DNA of 64,000 nucleotides, taken from the NCBI RefSeq assembly GCF_964028515.1, contig NZ_OZ034788.1:124001-188000 (forward strand), written 5' to 3'. Origin of the DNA: Wolbachia endosymbiont (group B) of Hofmannophila pseudospretella. Lineage in GTDB: Bacteria > Pseudomonadota > Alphaproteobacteria > Rickettsiales > Anaplasmataceae. How positions within the stretch are numbered: the stretch's first letter is position 1; each line of letters opens with the position of its first letter. Position numbers and translations under genes: made by a program. The notes beneath the pieces are model-generated. The model searched no databases. It had not been told where the DNA came from and was given only the letters and a program-made list of their open reading frames with translations. Below, piece by piece: positions 56,607-64,000 of the stretch.

Positions 56607-57468
56607 GAGCCTGTACGTGATCTCAAAAAAGGGATAGAATGAGAGGATAAAGTATATAAAGTAGGATATGCGAAGTTTATATCCAAGTGATATAAGTCGA
56701 GAAAAGTTTGAGATTATTGTAGCAGATCTGGAGTCTTGCAGGAAGAGGACAAAGCCAAGAACACTTGATTTATATCATGTATTTTGTGGAGTGTTATACG
56801 TCTTAAAAAGTGGCTGCCAGTGGAGAATGTTACCAAAAGAGTTTCCAAAATGGCGGAATTGTTACGACTATTTTAAGAAGTGGAGTGAAAAAGCAGATGC
56901 AAATAAAGAAAGTGTTCTGGAGCTGGTATTAAAAAAAAATAGTTGGCGTGGTCCGACAAAACAATGGTCGGAAAGAAAAAACCAGCTTCTGCATAATTGA
57001 TGCACAAAGCGTAAAAAATGCAGATACTGCTGAAGAAAAAGGCTATGATGCAGGCAAAAAGGTTTCAGGAATAAAACGCCATATTGCGGTAGATACACAA
57101 GGTTTACCCCACGCAATTTATATAACAACGGCAGAAATAACTGATCGTAGTAGCGCTGTGAGAATGGTTAAAAATGCTAAAGAAAACCTATCTGAAGTTA
57201 AAAATATACTAGTTGATGCTGGCTACACAGGAGAAAATTTTGCAACACAAATAAAAGCAACTATTGGCGCTACCGTTGAAGTAATAAAGCGAAACGAATT
57301 ACACACCTTTGTCGTATTGCCGAAAAGATGGGTTGTTGAGAGATCTTTTGCTTGGTTGCAAAAATGTAGGCGATTGTGGAAAAATTGCGAGCGGAAACTC
57401 AACACTAGCCTGCAAATGGTCGTTCTTGCTTTCGCTGCTTTGCTTCTGAAAAGATTATGAACAGGCTC
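56607..57468 (+). mobile_element. IS5-family insertion sequence (ISWpi1-like)
   Basis: Inverted ends GAGCCTGT (56607) and ACAGGCTC (57461-57468) are flanked by TA on each side. The 862-bp element has two overlapping transposase frames joined at a run of nine A residues (56931-56939). The sequence is intact in both frames. Confidence 0.85.
56668..57460 (+). CDS. IS5-family transposase (two frames, A9 frameshift)
   Basis: Frame 1 (56668-57000) has YHVFCGVLYVLKSGCQWRML, the N-terminal IS5 block. Frame 2 (about 56948-57460) has FCIIDAQSVKNADTAEEKG with a DDE Asp, GIKRHIAVDTQGLPH, and VVERSFAWLQKCRRLWKNCE with the Glu. The switch at the A9 run is a usual programmed frameshift site in this IS subgroup, so a full enzyme is plausible. 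Confidence 0.85.
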
Positions 57469-57567
57469 TAAGATAAAATAAAAACTTTGACTTGTGATAG
57501 TTTAAATACCTTATTACAATAATATGAATAAATTCATCAACAAGAGGCAATCAGTACCAAAGTTAAG

Positions 57568-58532
57568 TTGCGTTTGAATTGGATAGAATTATACAAAAAA
57601 TTAGGTCATGCAGGCAAAGTGTGTCAACACTATAACATTTCACGCTTTACCTTACGAAAATGGTACAAACGTTATGAAAAGCTAGGTGCACAGGGATTGT
57701 CAAACTTTAGTAGCAGGCCTAAAACTTTACCCTTACAAAAAATCAACGAGTCAAATGAGCAGCTCATTCTTCATCTGAGAAAAGCTAGAAAATTAGGAGC
57801 AAGACGTATTCAAGCTGAATTGAAGCGTTTACATGATATCTCTTTTGCATTGGCTACTATACACAAAGTTTTGAAGAAACACGATGTAAGTCTTTTACGT
57901 ATTAAACGCCACTATATCGCAAGCAGATTAAGCGTTATAACTGCAAAGTGCCAGGAGAGCGTGTACAAATGGATGTTTGCAAAATATCCTCGGGGCTTTA
58001 TCAATATACTGCTATAGATGATTGTACGCGTTATAAAGTTATCGCATTATACTCAAGGCGTACTTCAAAAAATACTCTGGATTTCTTAAAACAATTAAGG
58101 GAAAGGGCTCCATTTCATTGTTAAAGGATTCAAACCGATAGAGGACAAGAATTTTTTGCTTACGAAGTGCAAGAGTGTCTAAAAGAATGGAAAATAAAAT
58201 TCCGTCCAATTAAGCCGTTTTCACCACATTTAAATGGTAAAGTAGAAAGAGCGCAGCGTACAGATTTAGATGAATTTTATAGTAGCGTTAACATTAAGGA
58301 TCATGAACTGCAAGTCAAGCTTAGGGATTGGGAAGAATATTATAATAAACAACGTCCTCATAGCTCTCTTCAGGGAAAGACTCCTTGGGAAAAATATAAA
58401 GAACTGGAAAAAACAATTCCTTGTCTAAGTGAAATACAAAAAAATTATATTTCATCAAAAGAAACGTTTGTCATGCAAAATTACAAACATGACCAAGAGT
58501 TAAAGTCACTTCAAAAATACAAAACCTCTTAA
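57568..58532 (+). pseudogene. IS481-like transposase, broken
   Basis: The N-terminal half (57568-58017) has helix-turn-helix segments (GKVCQHYNISRFTLRKWYKR and RRIQAELKRLHDIS). The integrase core is split. A second frame carries QMDVCKI and TAIDDCTRYKVIALYSRR, a third IQTDRGQEF, and the final piece (58167-58532) FSPHLNGKVERAQRTDLDEF with the catalytic Glu and the typical YNKQRPHSSLQGKTPWEKY ending. At least two frameshifts make it inactive. Confidence 0.8.
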
Positions 58533-58581
58533 CAGGTATTTCAAGTTCAGACTTGATCTGACAAATTAGTTGCAATAACCT

Positions 58582-59160
58582 CTATGAATCACACACTTTT
58601 AATCCGTACGAATAGTTCTCTATTTTGTCTATACCAGATTCATCAATATACAACAGATCTTTAGGAGATTCTGCCGATATAATTTTCAAAAATTCAGCTC
58701 GTTTTTCTTCGCTCCTTTTTTCGTATCCATAAGTCTTCTTTTTTTGCGTGTCAATCCAATTTTTCAGAGCTCTATGAATCGTTTGACGACTTATATTGCC
58801 CCAGAATTTGGCTACCTCTGATTGTGTTTTACCACCGTACTTTTTCACAAATTCTGCAAACGCATCCCGGTCGTGAATTTTATGATTATAGCACCTATTC
58901 TCCAATTTCTTCGATTGAAAATCTCCTGTTTCTTTCCTCCTTTTCTCCCATTTGTACAATGTTATAGCCCTTCTTATAATACTCCAAATATAGACCAGTA
59001 GCGTATTATAGTCTGTTCGGACTATTGTAAAAAGGGCTATACTCTACCAATTTTGAACCTTTTTGCTACTGCTGTTTTACTCTCTCCTTCACTCAACGCT
59101 TGAATGGCTTTTTTCCTTAAGTCATAGCTGTGTGCTGCTGACACTTTTATCTTCTCGTTA
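58582..59160 (-). pseudogene. Second IS630-type transposase remnant with nested MITE
   Basis: Minus-strand sequence reads AHSYDLRKKAIQALSEGESK, then TAVAKRFKIGRV (about 59041-59150). It is cut by a 75-bp insertion, then resumes LYKWEKRRKETGDFQSKK and runs to LLYIDESGIDKIEN before ending. Only the DNA-binding domains and the first catalytic Asp remain, the rest being lost toward the IS481-like element. It is unrelated at the sequence level to the three 1,100-bp IS630 copies. Confidence 0.8.
58963..59041. mobile_element. 75-bp MITE with TA target duplication
   Basis: A 75-bp element (58965-59039) has ends TAGCCCTTCTTATAAT and ATTGTAAAAAGGGCTA, which are inverted relatives, flanked by TA. Deleting it with one TA restores the transposase frame as KIGRVTLYKWEKR. 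The same AGAAGGGCTA end is seen near 59201-59210 at the edge of the host IS, so it is probably a non-autonomous derivative of that IS. Confidence 0.75.
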
Positions 59161-59218
59161 CCCTAAATCCCTGTTTATCATGTTTCTATTATTAATTAGA
59201 AGGGCTATGCTAATTTAT

Positions 59219-59355
59219 AACTGGTACTAGAAGATCTTTTGCTTGGTTAGAAAAATGTAGAAGGCTATAGAAAATTGTGAACAAAAACTCAACGTTAGAC
59301 GATAAATGGTCGTTCTAGCTTTCGCTTCTTTGCTTCTGAAAAGATTATGAACAGG
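59219..59355 (+). pseudogene. 3' remnant of an IS5-type element
   Basis: The sequence matches the last ~130 bp of the IS at 56607-57468 with many changes (for example GATCTTTTGCTTGGTTAGAA and GATTATGAACAGGTTCT). It overlaps the last ~20 codons of the following minus-strand gene, whose reading frame runs into it. Confidence 0.7.
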
Positions 59356-60302
59356 TTCTTAGTGAAAAGATGGCTTGTTTTTAAACTCTTTTCAGGTTTA
59401 ATAATATTTACACTAAGATTATCATAATGATTAACTTCTTCATTTTCGCCTGACCAATAACGTCCATCAAAAAAGCCTACTAGACCATCTTCTTTTAGAA
59501 ATTCTTTTGCATCATTCATCCCTTCTTCAATTCGAATAAGATATCTACCTAACCTATTTTCAAAATTCTTTTTCTGATCTTCATTAGTAAACTTCTTATC
59601 TAATATATTCATTATTTCTTTTTGCTGACTCAATATCGCATAGTTAAAAAGAAAAATATCCCTTTTTTTTCGATAATAATTTGCTATTTTATCAAGTGGA
59701 TCTGCCGGCTGGCCGCTATTATAATTTACATAATCATTAGGGTCTTCACATTTATTATCCTTAAAATCGAATCTCAAATTTTTAAAATCTGATAATACTT
59801 CTTCTGCCCTACCTTTAAGAAACTGAAGTGTATTTTGGAGCTTTTCTCCATAACTCATTCCATCTTTAATCCTAGAATAAATATACTCACCCAATCTTTT
59901 TCTAAACTCTTCTTGTCTTTTGAGATCAGGAAGCTTATTATCTAATATATTGATTATCTCCTTTTGCTTGCTTAACACTACATAGTCAAAAAGGCCTCTC
60001 TCTTTTTTATACTTCTCTGCTATTTTGTTAAAACACTTACTATCATTATAATCCAATTTTTCGAAGTCTTGGAGCACGTTTTTTACATCATTCTCACTAA
60101 ATTGAAGATTTGTTTGAAGAGATGGGTTAGTTATATTCTTTCCACTTTGATCATCAGGTAAAACACATTGAGAATTTATTTGAGTGGGTGGGATAGCTAA
60201 ACTTTCTTTGCTTTTTAAAGAAGAATTATTATTTTTTTTAGGCGGTGAGTTTTTCTCCTCAATACTAAAAACATTTAAAAAATTAAAAATGCGACCAAAC
60301 AT
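59295..60302 (-). CDS. Two-repeat helical protein of unknown function, C-terminus altered by IS
   Basis: This 335-residue protein has no family I can name. After a polar N-terminus it has two related ~100-residue helical units. The first is around FNKIAEKYKKERGLFDYVVL and SKQKEIINILDNKLPDLKRQ; the second is around LDKIANYYRKKRDIFLFNYA and LSQQKEIMNILDKKFTNEDQ, each followed by a G-Y/R-xxR segment. The last ~20 residues (KNLFIIFSEAKKRKLERPFI) are encoded by IS remnant DNA, so the original stop was lost. It has an ATG start. It resembles repeated helical effector-like proteins, but function is unknown. Confidence 0.65.
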   Translation of the reverse strand: MFGRIFNFLNVFSIEEKNSPPKKNNNSSLKSKESLAIPPTQINSQCVLPDDQSGKNITNPSLQTNLQFSENDVKNVLQDFEKLDYNDSKCFNKIAEKYKKERGLFDYVVLSKQKEIINILDNKLPDLKRQEEFRKRLGEYIYSRIKDGMSYGEKLQNTLQFLKGRAEEVLSDFKNLRFDFKDNKCEDPNDYVNYNSGQPADPLDKIANYYRKKRDIFLFNYAILSQQKEIMNILDKKFTNEDQKKNFENRLGRYLIRIEEGMNDAKEFLKEDGLVGFFDGRYWSGENEEVNHYDNLSVNIIKPEKSLKTSHLFTKNLFIIFSEAKKRKLERPFIV

Positions 60303-60448
60303 TTCACACCTCTTATACGTAAATAAGCTTAATTATAACTTAATGCCAAATGTTGTAAAGCTAAAATTAACATGTAAATTCATTATTTTAAGACAATTAT
60401 AAGTATCTTCCTTCTATAAAAATTTTATAATCCGCATATGACAAATGT

Positions 60449-61375
60449 TTAAGATATTGATTTTGTTTGTATTTTTATTACTTTACCAGGCAATATTATT
60501 AATGAATTAGTCAGACAAATATCTTGGCCAAACTTTACTCCATCCACAAACTCTCCATTTGTTACTCCAGTTGCAATGAACACTGATTCACTTTTTGCCA
60601 TGTCTTTCACGGTGTAGATTTTTTCTGGGTCAGTGATATTCAAATTTTTTGCTCTTTCTTTTAATTGATCCGTGTCAAATATTAATCTTCCTTCTATCTG
60701 CCCACCGATTGAGCTTAGCGCTGCTGCTGCAAGCACTCCTTCTGGAGCTCCTCCTGTACCGATATACATGTCGTGATTGCCATTTATTAGCGAAACTATG
60801 GCTGCAACATCACCATCATCTATTAATTTCACTTTTGCTCCTAGCTTCCTAATTTTTGCTATTAGTTCATCATGTCTTTCACGTTTAAGTACAATTACTA
60901 TAAGATCACTTGCTTTACATCCTTTTGCCTTGGCTAAATTGTCCAGATTCTTCTCAATCCTATTTTTTAGTGAGACTACACCCTCTGGGAGATTTTTTCC
61001 CACTGCTATCTTTTCCATATAAACATCAGGTGCATGTAAAAAATTACCTTTTTTTGTTGCAGCAAGAACAGACATTGCCCCTTGTTTATAATGAGCGCAA
61101 ATCGTAGTGCCCTCAAGTGGATCAACAGCGATGTCAATCTCAGGGCCACTTCCTGTGCCAACTTTTTCTCCGATATATAGCATCGGTGCTTCGTCCCTCT
61201 CCCCTTCCCCAATCACAATTGTACCATTTATTTCCATTGAGTTTAGCACCGTACGCATTGCATCAACTGCAACCTGATCGGCCTTTTTTTCATTACCAAG
61301 GCCTGCCAATTTATATGCAGCAAGTGCTGCAGCTTCGGTTACTTTCACTAACTTATAGGCTAAATCTTCCATCAT
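60449..61375 (-). CDS. glpX: Fructose-1,6-bisphosphatase class II
   Basis: This 308-residue protein is full length for GlpX. It has AALAAYKLAGLGNEKKADQ, VIGEGERDEAPMLYIGEKVG with metal-binding Glu residues, the DPLEGT motif (AVDPLEGTTICAHY) and GTGGAPEGVLAAAA. It hydrolyses fructose-1,6-bisphosphate in gluconeogenesis, fitting Wolbachia's amino-acid-driven carbon metabolism. It is a core chromosomal gene, divergent from the ankyrin gene at 61491. Confidence 0.95.
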   Translation of the reverse strand: MMEDLAYKLVKVTEAAALAAYKLAGLGNEKKADQVAVDAMRTVLNSMEINGTIVIGEGERDEAPMLYIGEKVGTGSGPEIDIAVDPLEGTTICAHYKQGAMSVLAATKKGNFLHAPDVYMEKIAVGKNLPEGVVSLKNRIEKNLDNLAKAKGCKASDLIVIVLKRERHDELIAKIRKLGAKVKLIDDGDVAAIVSLINGNHDMYIGTGGAPEGVLAAAALSSIGGQIEGRLIFDTDQLKERAKNLNITDPEKIYTVKDMAKSESVFIATGVTNGEFVDGVKFGQDICLTNSLIILPGKVIKIQTKSIS

Positions 61376-61430
61376 TTACTCGAGAATCATAGATCAATAT
61401 ATATCATGCTATTTGAGACTGCAAGGTTCC

Positions 61431-61459
61431 TTGACTGACTTTGATGAAGTTGATATAAT
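61431..61459 (+). promoter_or_regulatory. Sigma-70 promoter of the ankyrin-membrane gene
   Basis: TTGACT (61431-61436) and TATAAT (61454-61459) are 17 bp apart, 31 nt before the ATG at 61491. This is near-consensus. Confidence 0.65.
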
Positions 61460-61490
61460 AAGCGTATAGCAACAATGGTAAGATTTGAAT

Positions 61491-63290
61491 ATGGTCGGTA
61501 ATTTAACTTATGAAGATGTAAAGAAATTTGTAACTGATAATCCTAATATAGCTGCTCAGGAATTTGGTGAGAAGCTAAAACAAAGTGGGCTAACAGATGC
61601 AAAGATTTGTGATTTATTTATGGATATTCTCCGCTCAGGGAAAAGCAGTATTTTAAATGATTATGATACATTTCTAAAAATTGCTGAATTGCTTGCAAAG
61701 TCAAATATTAAAATTGATATTGGAGATACTACTTCTAAAACTGTATTGGATTACGCTGTGGTAGGTGGACAACCTAAGGTTATAAAGGTATTTTTGGATA
61801 GCGGTAAATTTGATCAAGAAAAAAAATTGAACGCTTTGTCTGCCGCCGTTAATGGAGGTAATGTTCAAGAATTTGAGATATTTTTAGATTACATAGATCA
61901 TACGAAAATACTAGATGTTCTTAACACAGCTCCTTACAATGAGGGCAATGAAGTTATGAAGATACTCTTGAATAACAAGAGATTTACTGGAGAAGAGAAA
62001 GTTCAGGATCTGAGTAATGCCTCTATAGATGGCGACCTACCAAAAGTTAAGTTACTTTTAAAGTATATGACAGGTATACCAGAAGATGGTATAAGAAATC
62101 TTCTAAAAATAATTGAAGAAGGGAAATTACCACTCAGAAAACAACTTCAAATAGATTTTGAGTTTAAAGTCGACTTCAGCAATTCTGATCACAATAAATA
62201 TCTCTCAAGCTGTGTAATAATTGCACTGCTTAGATCAGCATTAAGTAACACGCCTAATTTGGGAGGGAATAGAGCGGAGTCCAGCAGTAGTGGAGAAACT
62301 GCTGTGCTAAATAGCAATGACGTTAAAAAGTGGTATGCACGTATAGCGAGAACAATAAACTCAATCAGTTTTGAAGACTTACAAGGGGATTTAAATAAGC
62401 AAGAAACTAGTTTTCAAAGCAAGTGTGAACAAGGTACTGTGTTAGGAAACGCATTGCTAGAGCGTGCAATTCAAAATGAGAATTTCAATGTAATAAAATT
62501 TCTCTTAGAAAATAGAGTGACCGTTATTAATGCAATCAGTCAAGAAGACAGGTATTACGTTAGCAAAATTGAAGGAGACAAATCTATATTATGCTCTGTT
62601 GTCTCTTACACTGATGATGACGCTGAGATTCTGAGCATGTTACTGCAAAGTGTTAATGCAGAGCAATTAAAACTAGATCCTGAAAGTGAATTGTACAGAT
62701 TATATCAACAGTTAAAGGATGATGCATTCTGCATTGCTTTTTCAAAAAAGAATTCTGTAGCAGCAGCAACATTGATACAAAATGATCGAGCAATAATTGT
62801 GCCGCATGGATCAGCAACAAATAAGGAACAAGAAACATCTCACATAGAAACAAATAGTGTATCCAATAGTAATAGAAATGTTATTAGTAGACCTGTAGCA
62901 ATAGTGCCTCCAGTTAGTATTAGTGGTAATAATAATAAAAATGAAACGCCTATATCAACAAGGGCTGACCCAACTGTCACACCAAATAATGATAAGAAAG
63001 CTAACGGCTTTATAGATGCTCAATTTTCTCCACCACACAAAAAAGAAACTAAATACAAAGAAAGTTTCTACACCTCATTAAGGAGTGATGTTATTGGAGT
63101 TGTTATTACAGGATTGTTTGTTGCTACTGCTGTGATAGTTCCATCTGTAGCTGGTGCAGTAATTTGTGGTGTTGTAGCTGTCTTGGTTACAATAGTAACT
63201 GGATTACATGTAAAAAATTCTACATTGCCAAGTTATAGAGAGATGAAAGAAAATAAGGTTGAACCTGCAAAACTAATCAAAAGCGTTTAG
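61491..63290 (+). CDS. Ankyrin-repeat protein with C-terminal membrane hairpin
   Basis: This protein of about 599 residues has an N-terminal helical ankyrin array (residues ~20-200). Units such as TSKTVLDYAVVGGQPKVIKV and LSNASIDGDLPKVKLLLKYM are degenerate, with further repeat-like helices near 300-400 (LLERAIQNENFNVIKFLLEN). A polar Asn/Ser-rich linker (~430-530) and two adjacent hydrophobic helices (VIGVVITGLFVATAVIVPSV, then GAVICGVVAVLVTIVTGLHV) follow before a short tail. The ankyrin side would bind protein partners while the hairpin anchors it. A TTG at 61485 extends the frame by two residues; the ATG is preferred. A near-consensus promoter precedes it. Confidence 0.82.
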   Translation: MVGNLTYEDVKKFVTDNPNIAAQEFGEKLKQSGLTDAKICDLFMDILRSGKSSILNDYDTFLKIAELLAKSNIKIDIGDTTSKTVLDYAVVGGQPKVIKVFLDSGKFDQEKKLNALSAAVNGGNVQEFEIFLDYIDHTKILDVLNTAPYNEGNEVMKILLNNKRFTGEEKVQDLSNASIDGDLPKVKLLLKYMTGIPEDGIRNLLKIIEEGKLPLRKQLQIDFEFKVDFSNSDHNKYLSSCVIIALLRSALSNTPNLGGNRAESSSSGETAVLNSNDVKKWYARIARTINSISFEDLQGDLNKQETSFQSKCEQGTVLGNALLERAIQNENFNVIKFLLENRVTVINAISQEDRYYVSKIEGDKSILCSVVSYTDDDAEILSMLLQSVNAEQLKLDPESELYRLYQQLKDDAFCIAFSKKNSVAAATLIQNDRAIIVPHGSATNKEQETSHIETNSVSNSNRNVISRPVAIVPPVSISGNNNKNETPISTRADPTVTPNNDKKANGFIDAQFSPPHKKETKYKESFYTSLRSDVIGVVITGLFVATAVIVPSVAGAVICGVVAVLVTIVTGLHVKNSTLPSYREMKENKVEPAKLIKSV

Positions 63291-63339
63291 AGCAATGTTG
63301 CAAATTTGTATTAGTTTCTTTCATTTTATTAAGATTAAG

Positions 63340-63413
63340 TGGGACTAGTGCGATTCGAACGCACGGCCTTCGGATTAGGAATCCAACGCTCTATCCTACT
63401 GAGCTATAGTCCC
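63340..63413 (-). tRNA. tRNA-Arg (anticodon CCT)
   Basis: The minus strand folds as a standard cloverleaf. Acceptor GGGACTA pairs with TAGTCCC, followed by a D arm GCTCAGTAGGATAGAGC. The anticodon arm has loop TTCCTAA (anticodon CCT, reads AGG Arg), and the T arm is GTGCG-TTCGAAT-CGCAC, with discriminator A. No CCA is encoded. Confidence 0.95.
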
Positions 63414-63564
63414 ATGTCTTCTGCTATTTATGCAAAATTATAGCAAAAAGTCTCGCATTTTTCTAGGCACCCTGTACAATTAATTCACAATAATAAAAAA
63501 TATTTCTGTATTTCTTGAATGTAATACTGTTATATTTAATAACACGATTCCAATTGAAAGATTA

Positions 63565-64000
63565 ATGCTAGTTAACAATATTAGTTACTTTTATAGTAAT
63601 CAAGATGGCTTTGCTTTAAACGATATAAACATTAAGGTAAAGAAAGGAAGTGTTGCCTGTTTACTAGGACATTCTGGTTGTGGCAAGTCAACAATTTTAA
63701 AATTAATTGCAGGAATAGAAAACCCAAAGTCTGGAACCATTTTCATAAATGATAGATTAGTTGCAAGTAACAAAGTATCAATTGCTATAGAGCATAGAAA
63801 TATCGGATTGATTTTTCAGCATTCTGCATTATTTCCTCATAAAACAGTAATAGAAAATATAACTTTTGCTATTTGCAGTACTTCTAAGAAAGAAAAATAC
63901 CTTACTGCATTGGAAATCTTGAAGCTATTTAATATAGAAAAATATGAAAACATGTACCCTCATGCTTTATCAGGAGGACAGCAACAATTAGTTGCAATAG
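63565..64000 (+). CDS. ABC transporter ATP-binding subunit (iron-type), 5' part
   Basis: The first ~145 residues of an ABC ATPase are present before the window ends. Walker A is GHSGCGKSTILKLIAG, the Q-loop is IGLIFQHSALFPH, and the signature is HALSGGQQQLVAI. The Q-loop wording and overall length so far fit Fe(3+)/polyamine-type importers such as FbpC/AfuC. The ATG at 63565 has no strong ribosome site. Partner permease and binding protein are not in the window. Confidence 0.85.
   Translation, partial: MLVNNISYFYSNQDGFALNDINIKVKKGSVACLLGHSGCGKSTILKLIAGIENPKSGTIFINDRLVASNKVSIAIEHRNIGLIFQHSALFPHKTVIENITFAICSTSKKEKYLTALEILKLFNIEKYENMYPHALSGGQQQLVAI

Noticed and set aside
56591..56686. N-terminal ~32 residues of the open frame at 56030-56686
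   Set aside because: They are encoded by the end of the IS5 element rather than by the host gene.
1..64000. CRISPR array
   Set aside because: No regularly spaced short direct repeats were seen anywhere; the repeats found are dispersed or IS-derived.

Overview
The window is AT-rich DNA that reads as a Wolbachia endosymbiont chromosome carrying a WO-type prophage. The evidence is the cifA/cifB cytoplasmic-incompatibility pair, an eleven-gene sugar/lipid/transport block matching the published phage WO 'Undecim cluster' (layout recalled from wMel WD0611-WD0621, not checked by search), ankyrin-repeat genes, paired two-HTH regulators and many insertion sequences. The cif pair and gene order are strongly wMel-like; I cannot assign a strain.

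Layout. (1) 1-4.5 kb, minus strand: an ankyrin fragment, a terminase-small-subunit-like gene, a membrane protein with two EPIY-like motifs inserted beside a ParB/DNA-methylase gene, and a RuvC-like resolvase. (2) 4.7-8.2 kb, plus strand: an unknown two-gene cassette whose first gene is split by a 1,100-bp IS630-type element, then a RhuM-family gene. (3) 10.1-18.4 kb: a second copy of that IS, then a phage primase/helicase and a SWIM/SNF2 helicase. (4) 19.1-33.3 kb: the eleven-gene cluster. It comprises a nucleotidyltransferase, an epimerase, a glycosyltransferase fused to radical SAM, a WG-repeat/methyltransferase-like protein, a 2OG-Fe(II) oxygenase, an ABC exporter, two PLP lyases and an MFS transporter on plus, then UDP-glucose dehydrogenase and an EamA transporter on minus. 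A consensus sigma-70 promoter precedes the epimerase and the following genes overlap or abut, so they look like one transcription unit making and exporting a modified glycan or lipid. (5) 33.8-40.3 kb: three paralogous double-HTH regulators, RadC, an unknown protein, an Rpn-type nuclease and a small phage-like protein. (6) 41-48.7 kb: a coiled-coil membrane protein divergent from cifA-cifB. cifB keeps a complete Ulp1-type His/Asp/Cys triad, and a terminator-like hairpin lies between the two genes.

(7) 49.5-64 kb is a border zone between prophage accessory genes and core chromosome: a membrane protein, fabI bracketed by inverted ends of an IS6-type element, that IS6 element broken by a third IS630 copy, an OTU-type cysteine protease, ychF, an IS graveyard (IS5, IS481-like, a second IS630 with a nested MITE), a repeat protein, glpX, an ankyrin-membrane protein, tRNA-Arg(CCT) and an iron-type ABC ATPase running off the end.

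The main unifying theme is a prophage loaded with proteins for acting on a eukaryotic host: two ubiquitin-directed protease candidates (CifB, OTU), ankyrin proteins, EPIY-motif and coiled-coil membrane proteins, and a surface-modification operon. Function calls rest on motif recognition; no searches were run.
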